DNA of 64,000 nucleotides, from NCBI RefSeq assembly GCF_001373415.1, contig NZ_CDSE01000036.1:1-64000 (forward strand). Direction: 5' to 3'. The notes below the pieces were generated by a model, which saw only the letters and a program-made list of their open reading frames with translations, did no database searches and was not told the DNA's origin. Below, piece by piece: positions 18,576-26,547 of the stretch. This DNA is from Paenibacillus dakarensis. Its GTDB lineage: Bacteria; Bacillota; Bacilli; Paenibacillales; Paenibacillaceae. How positions within the stretch are numbered: position 1 is the first letter of the stretch; every line of letters begins with the position of its first letter. The position numbers were made by a program, and so were the translations under genes.

Positions 18576-18631
18576 ATATAGATGGAGGAATATCAAGATG
18601 TTGAATTATTTTACTAATAGGAGGAAGTAAT

Positions 18632-19249
18632 ATGAAAAAGGGAACTATAGTTGCTGGAATCGTAGTTCTTATTATTGTTGGAATGGCGCTTGGTGACGAG
18701 GATTCATCAAATACAGATACCAATGTTGTTAGTCAAAGCGATGTGATTGTGCAGGAGAAACAAGATAGCTCTCCTGTTGTGACCGACAAAGAAGAAGTTG
18801 AAACTGAAGAACTAACTGCTTATGTTGATGTTAATCAGATAGCGAGAAAATCTAAAGAAGAAGTAGATAAGATTTTGGGTGAACCAGTTAAGGTTGAGAA
18901 GTTTGATTTTGAAATGGGTCCAGAGTTCAAATCATATCCCGTAACCTTCGCTTATTACTTAGAGATGCTTGAAGGAGAAATGGGACGAGTTGAAATTATG
19001 TATGTTGAGGGTGGAGCTCATAGAATACAGGTTAACCTTGTAGGTGATGAATATTATAAGGGGGATGAACGGTATAAAAATCTCCCTTATGCTGGATTAC
19101 CTGAGACAAAACTTAATCCTCCTGTAACTGACATACAGAAAGCACACTTTAAAGAAAATATATTTGGTTTTTTTAGGGTAACTGCTGCAGATTGGATGCT
19201 CACTGAAAACGGAAATGTTGAGATTATAACGGAGGAGAAATATAAGTAA
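18632..19249 (+). CDS. putative secreted or membrane-anchored hypothetical protein
   Basis: The 205-residue product starts with a short basic N-terminus and a hydrophobic segment (residues 5-21, GTIVAGIVVLIIVGMAL). An acidic Ser/Thr/Glu-rich linker follows (to about 63), then a compact domain. That domain has IARKSKEEVDKILGEPVKVE (about 71-90), reminiscent of the SmpA/BLIP-like repeat seen in small exported proteins. I cannot name the family with confidence. The ATG follows TAGGAGGAAG at ideal spacing. It is AT-rich like the rest of the island and lies alone between two diverged direct repeats, which suggests it came in as a cassette. Confidence 0.7.
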   Translation: MKKGTIVAGIVVLIIVGMALGDEDSSNTDTNVVSQSDVIVQEKQDSSPVVTDKEEVETEELTAYVDVNQIARKSKEEVDKILGEPVKVEKFDFEMGPEFKSYPVTFAYYLEMLEGEMGRVEIMYVEGGAHRIQVNLVGDEYYKGDERYKNLPYAGLPETKLNPPVTDIQKAHFKENIFGFFRVTAADWMLTENGNVEIITEEKYK

Positions 19250-19301
19250 AATATAGTTGCTCTGTTTCCTTGATTAATTAATAGGAAAATGAGATTGGCA
19301 T

Positions 19302-19390
19302 ACTGAGGTAAGGTGTTTGGACATACTGGCATAGATATGTGTCTGATTCATTATTAATTAATAGCAGATTGATGCTTAAAATCGTTGTTG
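19302..19390. repeat. diverged direct repeat, right of the 205-residue gene
   Basis: This is the second copy of the pattern at 18,490-18,575. A further short piece, TTGATTAATTAATAG at 19,270-19,284, repeats its core. The remaining 210 bases up to 19,602 hold only the hairpin listed next. Confidence 0.5.
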
Positions 19391-19460
19391 AGGGAATGGG
19401 TATGGGATAGCTGAATTATTGATTAGATTATGAAGCGATAGGTAAAGAGTCTTGCCAGAA

Positions 19461-19508
19461 CAAAGAAGGAGAGCACCTCCAATGGATTCGGCGCAATCCT
19501 TCTTTTTG
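19461..19508. terminator. hairpin terminator between convergent genes
   Basis: AAAGAAGGA pairs with TCCTTCTTT across a 26-base loop, with TTTTTG on the plus side. It lies between the plus-strand 205-residue gene and the minus-strand stalk-domain gene and could serve both. Confidence 0.6.
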
Positions 19509-19602
19509 TGATTAACAACTCTATTTTTACCAATGCACATTTAAACAAATATAAGTTACACAATAAAACAGAAGTTATAAGGTCGCTTACAACAATAATA
19601 AA

Positions 19603-20592
19603 TTATAAATTCTTTTCATACATAAGTGTAAGGTCGGTGCTGTCATTTAGGTCAAGAATATAACTCCCTGACGTTCCATCTTTATAGTTAAAACTGTTTG
19701 TGTATATAGGTGCAAAAACTTGGTAAGATCCATCTGGTAATTCGCTAATATTCTTATATCCGAAAGATTCAGTATATATCGGGGAAATGAAGTCAAGGTA
19801 GATGATGATTATCATTTCCTCTATATTAAATGTATTATGAAGATCGCTTGCTACAGGTTCCACCAGATTATAAATGTGTGTCCGATCATATTTAGACATT
19901 TCAAGAGTTTGACGTAACTCATCTAGACCAATGTGAACTGCTAGAGCTAGATAGTCTCTATTTGAAACTGTGTAATTTACGCTATATGCTAAATCGGTAC
20001 TAGTTAGAGTTCCATATTTTTTGGAGAGGAAAGTTGATATTTGTTCATTAGTGACAATCGAGGGTACAAGTTCGGGTTTGGTAATTGGTTTTGGAGTGAT
20101 TACAACAGGCGTAGGTGTAGGTGTAGGAGCAGGTGCAGGTGTGTGTACAGAATTAGAGCTAGAGCTGGTATTAGAGTTACTATAAATGTCAATGACATTC
20201 CCGCTGTTTCTGACATTCATCGATGCCCCAGTGGATTCAATAACAAACCTCAAGGGTACAAATATTTTCCCTTCGATTATTATTGGAGCTACTTCTAATT
20301 TGACTAGGTTACCATTGACATAAGCTTTTTTGTTACCAACAGTGAGGATGATTTTAGTTCCATTCTTAACACCAGTGACTTGTTTTTTTTGTTGATCCCA
20401 AGTTGAACTAATGCCAAGCTGCTTGAAGACCGGTGTGAACTGAACAAGTGTGACGCCATTTTTTAAAACAGGATCTTGGTCAAACGATACGGTTTGACCA
20501 TCGATAACTACATTTTTTCTGGCATCTGCACTAACGGTTGACGAAGCCAGGGCTAGCAGGATAGTGGTGATAATAAGTACTTTTTTCTTCAT
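19603..20592 (-). CDS. secreted copper amine oxidase N-terminal (stalk) domain protein
   Basis: The 329-residue protein has a signal peptide (1-23, cleavage near VSADA). A copper-amine-oxidase-N-like domain follows at about 25-135 (VVIDGQTVSFDQDPVLKNGV and IIIEGKIFVPLRFVIESTGA), a module common on Paenibacillus surface proteins and not catalytic by itself. A Ser/Asn and Pro/Thr-Pro repeat linker follows (about 140-170), then a C-terminal domain I do not recognise. It should be exported and possibly wall-associated. The ATG follows AAAGGAGATT. Codon use is AT-rich. It has no operon partner, but a second stalk-type protein lies 400 bases upstream on the same strand. Confidence 0.85.
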   Translation of the reverse strand: MKKKVLIITTILLALASSTVSADARKNVVIDGQTVSFDQDPVLKNGVTLVQFTPVFKQLGISSTWDQQKKQVTGVKNGTKIILTVGNKKAYVNGNLVKLEVAPIIIEGKIFVPLRFVIESTGASMNVRNSGNVIDIYSNSNTSSSSNSVHTPAPAPTPTPTPVVITPKPITKPELVPSIVTNEQISTFLSKKYGTLTSTDLAYSVNYTVSNRDYLALAVHIGLDELRQTLEMSKYDRTHIYNLVEPVASDLHNTFNIEEMIIIIYLDFISPIYTESFGYKNISELPDGSYQVFAPIYTNSFNYKDGTSGSYILDLNDSTDLTLMYEKNL

Positions 20593-20667
20593 GAATTCAA
20601 TCTCCTTTATTAAAAGTACAGTTCTCTTTATGTCTAAAGACTTAGTCAGTAGGTCTATTTTACCTTT

Positions 20668-20853
20668 TTATAGAATATTATTCCATATATTTTTTTGGCT
20701 TACGACCTCAAAAAACAAACAATCTCCTTTTCTTAATTTGGATCCTTTCTGCTTCCCCTCTTCGTTCTGAATTTTCAGCGATAAGCAATATTCGGCCTGC
20801 CATTCACCAACATCTATTAATTCAATAGGATCTTCTTTTAACCCAGATGACAT
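20668..20853 (-). pseudogene. decayed ParB-like gene fragment
   Basis: The minus strand encodes LIDVGEWQAEYCL and then shifts frame; in the next frame it reads IAENSERRGEAERIQIKKR. The same run, VDEWQAEYMLIAENIERRGEAE, is found in the longer fragment at 28,903-29,230. The frame then drifts into non-homologous AT-rich sequence. It has no ribosome binding site and overlaps no other gene. The similarity to plasmid/phage ParB-like proteins is from memory of that family's AEYLLIAENEERRGE region, so the family name is tentative while the relation between the two fragments is direct. Confidence 0.55.
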
Positions 20854-20864
20854 CTAAGAAAAAT

Positions 20865-20899
20865 AAAACAAGCCCTTGCTCACAGACAATGGGCTTGTT
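20865..20899 (-). terminator. terminator of the 369-residue stalk-domain gene
   Basis: ACAAGCCC pairs with GGGCTTGT around a 15-base loop and is followed by TTTTATTTT on the minus strand. It lies about 90 bases after the stop at 20,987. Confidence 0.8.
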
Positions 20900-20986
20900 G
20901 TCTTATGTATCTCTGTTTAATCAAATGTAACTTTAAGCCATCTTAATATACATATTTTAAATACAAAAATTGGTCATAAAGACAAC

Positions 20987-22096
20987 TTAATACGAAGAAA
21001 TTGACTCTAATACTCCATTGTAAAAGAAAAGGCTATCTCGACTGTAATACCAAGAGTCAGAAGTAGATCGAGAACTGCGATAAGTACTTGTATCATCGGG
21101 AGCTCCCCAAGACATAAACACCTGTTCTTTGGTCATTCCGATAGAAATTTTACTGTTAGCAATATTGTCCCACACTTGTTTAGGCCAATTTGGATAAGAG
21201 TCTTTTGGATTTGATGAGTAAAAATAGTCGTGTATTGGTGATGATGGATATCCATACAAAGGTAGTTTAAGAGTCGCGCTGTTTCCATTTGCACGTTTAA
21301 CCTTAATCACTAAGTTTCCATCTTTCAAATCTAAAGAGGTAAAATAAACTTTTTCAATATTGTGTAATGGACTTGAGTATGGAAGTCTGTTGGAATTCGC
21401 CCAATAATATCTCCCTGCGAAGCTAGCCTTTACTGCTTCGTATTGAATATAAAGACAGAAAGATGAAGGCTCTATTTCAAAAACTGTTTCTTCTACTGTT
21501 TTTCCGTCATTCAGTTGGATCGTAACATAAGTCAATCCAAATCCGCTGTATTTAAGATCCACAACCCATCCTGTTTTGTTGGTATCGTAAATAAAAACTT
21601 TTGAACCAAGATAGTATTTGAGTTCTTCAGGAACTTTAGTTAAGTTGTTGATAATTTTATTGGACTTTGTTTGACCGTTTTTGTTATTCCAAATAAAAAC
21701 TGAAGAGCCATCTGAAATGTATTTAGCCGAATAACCTGTGATACTTAAGAATTCCTTTAAAGTTATGTACGTTGAATTTTTGTATATTTGGGAGTTTTTT
21801 TTGTCGAAAAAGAAGTTTCCTGTAGATGAGGTAACAGTAATGCTTTTACCATAAGAAACTGCAACATTGTCGAAATCATCGAGTAAACGAACGGGGACAT
21901 ACAGATTGTCATCATTAGCAAGATAAGTCTTTTGCTTCAATACTTTGATTTTTCCATTAATAAAGACTGCAGTCTCTTGTGGTGCATAAGAATTCGCAAG
22001 ATCATGTCCTTTTGCTGCATCTGTTGGTGCAACAAAACTAAAAAAGATTGCGAACACCAAAAATAGACCAAGAAAATATCTAACGCTGTTTCTCAT
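20987..22096 (-). CDS. secreted stalk-domain protein
   Basis: The ATG at 22096 lies about six bases after TTGGAGGT, so I prefer it to the upstream TTG at 22108 and read 369 residues. A signal peptide (about 1-28, ending PTDAA) precedes a copper-amine-oxidase-N-like module (about 42-145, with YAPQETAVFINGKIKVLK and NLYVPVRLLDDF). A middle region of unknown type follows. The C-terminal ~60 residues contain ISIGMTKEQVFMSWGAPDD, a motif like that of SmpA/OmlA-type small domains. It probably acts outside the cell. It has its own terminator and is AT-rich like its neighbours. Nothing here gives a substrate. Confidence 0.8.
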   Translation of the reverse strand: MRNSVRYFLGLFLVFAIFFSFVAPTDAAKGHDLANSYAPQETAVFINGKIKVLKQKTYLANDDNLYVPVRLLDDFDNVAVSYGKSITVTSSTGNFFFDKKNSQIYKNSTYITLKEFLSITGYSAKYISDGSSVFIWNNKNGQTKSNKIINNLTKVPEELKYYLGSKVFIYDTNKTGWVVDLKYSGFGLTYVTIQLNDGKTVEETVFEIEPSSFCLYIQYEAVKASFAGRYYWANSNRLPYSSPLHNIEKVYFTSLDLKDGNLVIKVKRANGNSATLKLPLYGYPSSPIHDYFYSSNPKDSYPNWPKQVWDNIANSKISIGMTKEQVFMSWGAPDDTSTYRSSRSTSDSWYYSRDSLFFYNGVLESISSY

Positions 22097-22372
22097 AATT
22101 ACCTCCAATATTTGGAATACGGCTATATAGTATCATACTAAACAAATATTAAACAGAGATATCTTGATGAAAGAACTATGATATAAATGAGGGGAACACA
22201 GACATTCGCGTAGTTTAACCTTTGTTAGATGCTGTAACTTGAAATATAACCTCCGTGTGGAGATTGATGTGCTACGCTGATTTTATGGAACTGTCTTCCA
22301 GTTATAACTTTTAACTATCCCCCCATGCTGGATTTTTTGGCGAAGTCGTTAGATTAGGGTATACAGACAAAT

Positions 22373-22396
22373 AAAAAAGCCCTTTAACTAGGGCTT
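22373..22396 (-). terminator. terminator after the resolvase remnant
   Basis: AAGCCCT pairs with AGGGCTT and is followed by six T on the minus strand, directly overlapping the stop of the recombinase remnant. Confidence 0.8.
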
Positions 22397-22538
22397 AGTT
22401 TGCTGTTGATTCTTCATATTCCTTTACTCTTCTATAGAAGGTGTTAGGCTTCATCTCCACTCTTCTCATGGCTTCTACTGCTGTTATATTACTTTCCTTC
22501 CACTCATCATAAGCCTTTATGAAGTCTTCATTTATGGC
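22395..22538 (-). pseudogene. C-terminal remnant of a serine recombinase (resolvase)
   Basis: Only the last 47 codons remain, reading INEDFIKAYDEWKESNITAV and then EAMRRVEMKPNTFYRRVKEY. This is the helix-turn-helix tail of Tn3/Hin-type resolvases, where ITAVEAM...NTFYRRVKEYE is characteristic. An in-frame TAA stands immediately upstream, and no catalytic Ser domain is found in the 170 bases beyond. It still has its terminator. It is a relic of a plasmid or transposon. The rest of the 22,097-22,706 gap shows no gene. Confidence 0.7.
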
Positions 22539-22706
22539 TTACTTAATTCCTCGAAGATTCATCAATATCCATAGAGAAACTTAATGAGCCGTCACGTGTA
22601 TTTTACCTGCTATATTAACGACATTAAAACATTATCATAATGCTCGTTTTACTTTAGCTTAGACATAAGAAATATGCAGAATGCTGATCAGCCTTTCAGG
22701 GGGATT

Positions 22707-22988
22707 TTATCCACTCTGTAGTTCCCTATCATATGCCCCAAGCATCGTTACGCCTCCCACTTGAACAGCACTGTATTGCTGAAACTCCTCACCCTTGACA
22801 TGTAACTCCTGGATGATTTCCGTAGCTCTTGAAATTACCTCATCAGATGCTAGTTCGTCATCACTGATTACGGTTGTCGTATAAGTAGTAACGCCCGGTC
22901 CATTTGCCTCTGTTACATGAAGTCTTATAACAACATTATAGGCATATCTGATGGGCATGTATGTATCAAATTTCTCGTAGTACATCAT
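22707..22988 (-). CDS. small hypothetical protein, phage-like
   Basis: This 93-residue protein is not recognised. It looks like two beta strands (YNVVIRLHVTEANGPGVTTY) followed by a helix (EVISRATEIIQELHVKG) and a short strand. There is no signal peptide. Its start overlaps the stop of the XRE gene by four bases and lies just after GGGAGGAG, so it is translated with the repressor. Small partners of this kind often follow phage-type repressors; whether it is an antitoxin-like modulator is unknown. Confidence 0.6.
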   Translation of the reverse strand: MMYYEKFDTYMPIRYAYNVVIRLHVTEANGPGVTTYTTTVISDDELASDEVISRATEIIQELHVKGEEFQQYSAVQVGGVTMLGAYDRELQSG

Positions 22989-23239
22989 ATCTCCTCCCGA
23001 TTTGTATCTAGCCTTATCCCATCCACTTTAAACAAAGTTTCACTGTTAAGATCAAACATCTCGATCAATTTGTTTATGCTCGTTGCGTTGGGTAACTTCG
23101 ATGCATTCTCCCACTGGGAGATAGTCGTCTTACCTAAAGATAGTAATTTACCAAACTCCTGCTGTGTGAGGTTTTTCGATTTTCTCAAAGCAATGACATT
23201 GGCTGCGACAATTGATCTAATATCGATGTTGTTGGGCAT
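22985..23239 (-). CDS. XRE-family helix-turn-helix regulator
   Basis: The 84-residue protein is essentially one Cro/CI-type HTH domain (IALRKSKNLTQQEFGKLLSL with TTISQWENASKLPN, about 16-51) and a short tail. Such proteins repress their own and neighbouring promoters in prophages and islands. The ATG follows AAAAGGTGA at seven bases. It is the first gene of a two-gene unit with the 93-residue protein. The 40-base gap to the DUF2513 gene upstream leaves room for a weak promoter only, so read-through from upstream is likely. Confidence 0.85.
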   Translation of the reverse strand: MPNNIDIRSIVAANVIALRKSKNLTQQEFGKLLSLGKTTISQWENASKLPNATSINKLIEMFDLNSETLFKVDGIRLDTNREEI

Positions 23240-23279
23240 CTGTTTTCACCTTTTGCTGAAATGTACGTTTTATCTTCCT

Positions 23280-23651
23280 TTATCCAAACAAAGTTTTCTT
23301 AGTAACTTCTATCAATAAGGTTTTGGTCAATTCAAACGGCAAACTTAAAAAGTCCATCCCCTTTTTCTTTGCTATTTCCTTAGCCTTACTAACAACAACT
23401 TCATTCCTGGCTGCATCCAGAAACTCATGCCCCTCCCATGTAATGCCTCTTACATGGAACTCATAAGGGTTTAGTCCGCCTGTGGCTTCAACAAAACCAG
23501 CATCCTTCAAAAGTTTAACCTGATACTGCACCATTTCGCGTTTTTCTTCGCTGTCGCACCCCTCAATTTCCACAACGATGCTATTAGTTGCTGTATTGTG
23601 TTCTTCGATATACTTTAAGACCTTGATAATCAAATCCATATCACGCTTCAT
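23280..23651 (-). CDS. DUF2513 domain-containing protein
   Basis: The 123-residue protein begins MKRDMDLIIKVLKYIEEH and continues with VQYQVKLLKDAGFVEA and ITWEGHEFLDAARN. This is a winged-helix-like layout that I recognise as DUF2513, common in prophages and genomic islands. Its function is unknown; the fold suggests DNA binding or regulation. The start has GGAAG upstream. It lies in the same direction as the XRE pair. It supports a phage- or element-derived origin for this part of the island. Confidence 0.8.
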   Translation of the reverse strand: MKRDMDLIIKVLKYIEEHNTATNSIVVEIEGCDSEEKREMVQYQVKLLKDAGFVEATGGLNPYEFHVRGITWEGHEFLDAARNEVVVSKAKEIAKKKGMDFLSLPFELTKTLLIEVTKKTLFG

Positions 23652-23686
23652 ACTAACACCGCTTCCGGTAAAATATTTGTTTCATG

Positions 23687-24232
23687 CTAAACATCCGTTA
23701 GAGTAACACTTACTATTTTATTTTTATAGTCACGAGATTCTAAATAAACTTTGTTGCTCTTCTTAATTTGATTAAGCGTATCCTGGTCATTACAATGGTA
23801 AACCAAACTCACAGATATTATTTCTTTTGGCTTGATGTTTATAAGACCAAATTTATCTCTCCACATTGATGCAGCTGCATATCTTTCAGTAGACTTGTCT
23901 TCTGGATCTACCGACAATTTTTTGTGTTTACCATTATAGAATGCTAATTTCACGTCTCTAAGAATTTTTGGGGTGTCAGATGAGTTGTAAATTTCTAAGG
24001 TAAGTTCGATTCCAAAGAAGTTTGCCCCATATTTGTTGTCAACATTTTTATTAACTTCTTGCCCCCAAGAATCTCTTTCTCGTATCTCATACCCAATATC
24101 CAATGATTTTTTGTAAAATTTAAGTTTACCCATTTTCTTAAATATTTCTGTAAGTATTAGCGTCATCATTACGCCAAGTAACGCCCCAATTATTCCTTCG
24201 AACTTTTCTACGACTAGAAGAATTTTGTCCAT
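23687..24232 (-). CDS. hypothetical protein with one N-terminal membrane helix
   Basis: The 181-residue protein has a membrane helix at about residues 12-30 (GIIGALLGVMMTLILTEIF). A soluble domain with alternating strands follows (FFGIELTLEIYNSSDTPKIL and KPKEIISVSLVYHCND), an immunoglobulin-like pattern. I do not recognise a family. The start ATG lies after GAGGAG. One helix plus a beta-rich cytosolic domain is common among small defence- or stress-island proteins, but no catalytic motif is visible. Confidence 0.6.
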   Translation of the reverse strand: MDKILLVVEKFEGIIGALLGVMMTLILTEIFKKMGKLKFYKKSLDIGYEIRERDSWGQEVNKNVDNKYGANFFGIELTLEIYNSSDTPKILRDVKLAFYNGKHKKLSVDPEDKSTERYAAASMWRDKFGLINIKPKEIISVSLVYHCNDQDTLNQIKKSNKVYLESRDYKNKIVSVTLTDV

Positions 24233-24285
24233 TTAAAAGCTCCTCAGTTTTCAAAGAAAGTCATATTTTACTTAGATTCATGTTG

Positions 24286-24993
24286 TCACCCGTTTGATGG
24301 CTCCCTCGAATCTTTCAGGTTAATCCGTTCTAACGTTGTCGTTAAATGGCCCTTGCCAAACACCTTTAAATCTCTTGACTCAAAATTTCGAATCCTTTCC
24401 AAACGAGTTTCTCTATTCCCCCAAAAAGTAGCTACATTTAAACAATAATCAACAGGAAACTTATATATCAATCGATCTTCATTCATCATATTTACCATAT
24501 GATCGTCTGAAAAATTATCTTTATTACCGATGCAAACAAATACTCTAGTAGTATCTAAAGCTCTAAAACAATCTATTGGTAATAGTCCACTTTCCAGGCC
24601 CCACAATAATTGATTTATTGGTACTTGTTTACTCCAATGTTGTATTATCCTTCCTTTTATATTGTGAGCTATTCCAATATAAATTTGACAATAATGATCT
24701 AAAACCATAATGTAATACCCTGGAACACCATTTACGGAGCTAAGGTCTATAATTTCGGTGAAGTTATCCGCTTCTACTAACTTATTTAGTTCCTCTTTAA
24801 ATTCACCCCGAGACAATGATTCGAAATATTTCATGTTAAGGTCAAATTTAGCCAGAACCTTCCCTACCTTATTCTCCAATTCTTCAAAAGAAGGTCTAGT
24901 AACATCCTTAGCACTTACGCTAATATAGTTATCAACAGTTAGTTTAAATCCACCTTCTTTATTGTATAGCTTTACCCCAAAATGTGTGGTCAT
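24286..24993 (-). CDS. GIY-YIG-like nuclease-fold protein
   Basis: This 235-residue protein carries GYYIMVLDHYCQIYIGIAHN at 92-111 followed by KGRIIQHW. The spacing matches a GIY-YIG core: Tyr93/Tyr94 for GIY, Y105-I-G for YIG, the family's catalytic Arg at 115 and His119. The N-terminal 90 residues and the C-terminal 80 (including VDYCLNVATFWGNRETRLER) are not assigned. If active it would nick or cut DNA. The classical glutamate near the domain end is not obvious, so activity is uncertain. A ribosome site GGAGGTTGG lies upstream. It is surrounded by hypothetical genes in an AT-rich island, a context common for defence or homing nucleases. Confidence 0.6.
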   Translation of the reverse strand: MTTHFGVKLYNKEGGFKLTVDNYISVSAKDVTRPSFEELENKVGKVLAKFDLNMKYFESLSRGEFKEELNKLVEADNFTEIIDLSSVNGVPGYYIMVLDHYCQIYIGIAHNIKGRIIQHWSKQVPINQLLWGLESGLLPIDCFRALDTTRVFVCIGNKDNFSDDHMVNMMNEDRLIYKFPVDYCLNVATFWGNRETRLERIRNFESRDLKVFGKGHLTTTLERINLKDSREPSNG

Positions 24994-25050
24994 TTATATA
25001 CCAACCTCCAATCCCAACCATCTCCAACTCCATCTCGCTAATTTTATTAC

Positions 25051-25920
25051 TTACTTCTCAGCGTAATGTAATCTTTTAAGTTCCATGACTTCTCCTACTA
25101 ATTCTACGAATGCATTTTTTCTCTCCCATCTTGTTTTGTTTGTAATGTATTCAATGTCAACGGATGGGAATTGTCGTTCGATGAGTTTTATAATTATTTC
25201 AGATGAGTGATACATTAGTATAGGTAAAGTGCGATACAGGTTGCCCCAATGTTCATAGAGTTCTTCCTCCCCATTAAAGACAAAGTTCAAATTATTAGAC
25301 TTGGTTTTGTAGTGCTTTATCGTTGTAACGATATGGTTAGCACGATTCCACATTCGTTCCAAGCCATGTGCGGCTTGTTTAGAATATCTTAATTCATAGA
25401 TGAAATCATGCTGTCCTAACTGGGTATCTCCTATAATTTCAGCCTTCTTTATAATGTCTCGTTTTTTCTCTTCACTCATTTTGTCTATTGCAATCTTCTC
25501 GGAATTTTCATTGTGAAAGTTAGATATAAAGTCGTCTTGGTCACTAAGTATCCATTCCATAAGCAGAAGATTATCTTTGAATGGCTTTCTTAACAGAGAG
25601 TATGCTACATTCATTTTTCCTCTCTCTGAACATGTAAGTGCTTCGTAGATAAAATGGCAGAAATCAATCGCTACCGCTAACAGCACCTGATTGATCTCAT
25701 ACTTTTTCATTAGGTCGCTATGTCCCCTAGATTCTAACCAGTTCCACAACAATACACCATCCAAGCCCTCATCTATCACATCATCTGAATTTAACTTGAT
25801 ACTCATACTGTTAATTTCAAGCGATGATGCCTCGGATGAAATATAAGCTATAAGATCATGAAGTTCAAAAATGTAATTATGTATGCTTTTAAATTCCATC
25901 GGGATAATATTTTTTCGCAT
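25051..25920 (-). CDS. hypothetical protein, mostly helical
   Basis: The 289-residue protein is not recognised. It appears to be a bundle of helices with conserved-looking runs LAVAIDFCHFIYEALTCSER, SLLRKPFKDNLLLMEWILSD and SSEIIIKLIERQFPSVDIEY. There is no signal peptide or membrane helix. The layout resembles helical island proteins that contact a nuclease or sense nucleic acid, but I see no catalytic motif. ATG 25920 follows GAGGACG. It lies between the GIY-YIG-like gene and a decayed small gene. Confidence 0.6.
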   Translation of the reverse strand: MRKNIIPMEFKSIHNYIFELHDLIAYISSEASSLEINSMSIKLNSDDVIDEGLDGVLLWNWLESRGHSDLMKKYEINQVLLAVAIDFCHFIYEALTCSERGKMNVAYSLLRKPFKDNLLLMEWILSDQDDFISNFHNENSEKIAIDKMSEEKKRDIIKKAEIIGDTQLGQHDFIYELRYSKQAAHGLERMWNRANHIVTTIKHYKTKSNNLNFVFNGEEELYEHWGNLYRTLPILMYHSSEIIIKLIERQFPSVDIEYITNKTRWERKNAFVELVGEVMELKRLHYAEK

Positions 25921-25950
25921 CTCAGCGTCCTCACATTCTGAATGAAAGAC

Positions 25951-26134
25951 TCATTTTATGTTTTCACCGTCATTGTAACCTTCTGTATATCCTTCTTTAA
26001 AAACATCATTTAACTGCTCACATGTCTCCGTGGCTAACTGTTCTTCTAGAAGCACTAATTTTAAGGTTTGACCAATTATCCTGATCTAAAATCCTGCATT
26101 TACCATCAGCTCGTTTAAATGCTCTATACTTCAT
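25951..26134 (-). pseudogene. small frameshifted gene
   Basis: A good ribosome site (AAAGGAGG) precedes ATG 26134. The first frame reads MKYRAFKRADGKCRILDQDN and stops after 38 codons. From about codon 24 the neighbouring frame continues as LVLLEEQLATETCEQLNDVF and then KEGYTEGYNDGENIK. The total of 184 bases is one more than a multiple of three. It looks like a ~60-residue protein broken by one frameshift. I do not recognise it. Confidence 0.5.
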
Positions 26135-26184
26135 TAAAATCCTCCTTTTAAATGAAAGAATTGTTTCAATTTGAAATTCTACAT

Positions 26185-26493
26185 TTAGTTTTTAATCTTA
26201 AATATATCTTCATAATTTTTATCGTGAAATTGCCTATAAAAAATAAATTTTTTCTCTCGATCAGAATCGAATATAGACATTAGTTTAATCTTCTTAAAAA
26301 CTTTTGTGATTTCAGAATCAACGCTCTTTTTCCTAAAGTGATTCGATGAATAATCTCTTTCAATGTAAACAATAAATTCGCCTTTTGCTATATCTTCTAT
26401 CTTTTCTTTTTTTTCGAAGATATAATATCCATCTCCATATACATTAACTAGCAATGCGTAAGCATTACTGAAATCATAAAAATAGCTAGGCAT
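26185..26493 (-). CDS. small hypothetical protein
   Basis: This 102-residue protein is rich in Lys, Phe and Tyr and has no family I recognise. Predicted strands (ALLVNVYGDGYYIF and GEFIVYIERDYS) precede two helices. A GGGGTGAGG site lies upstream of the ATG. It is AT-rich and sits between the HEPN-like gene and the frameshifted gene, possibly co-transcribed with the former after a 54-base gap. Confidence 0.55.
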   Translation of the reverse strand: MPSYFYDFSNAYALLVNVYGDGYYIFEKKEKIEDIAKGEFIVYIERDYSSNHFRKKSVDSEITKVFKKIKLMSIFDSDREKKFIFYRQFHDKNYEDIFKIKN

Positions 26494-26547
26494 TTATCCT
26501 CACCCCTTCTCGTCTCTCATTTTCTTGAATAAAAGTAAAATTTCATA

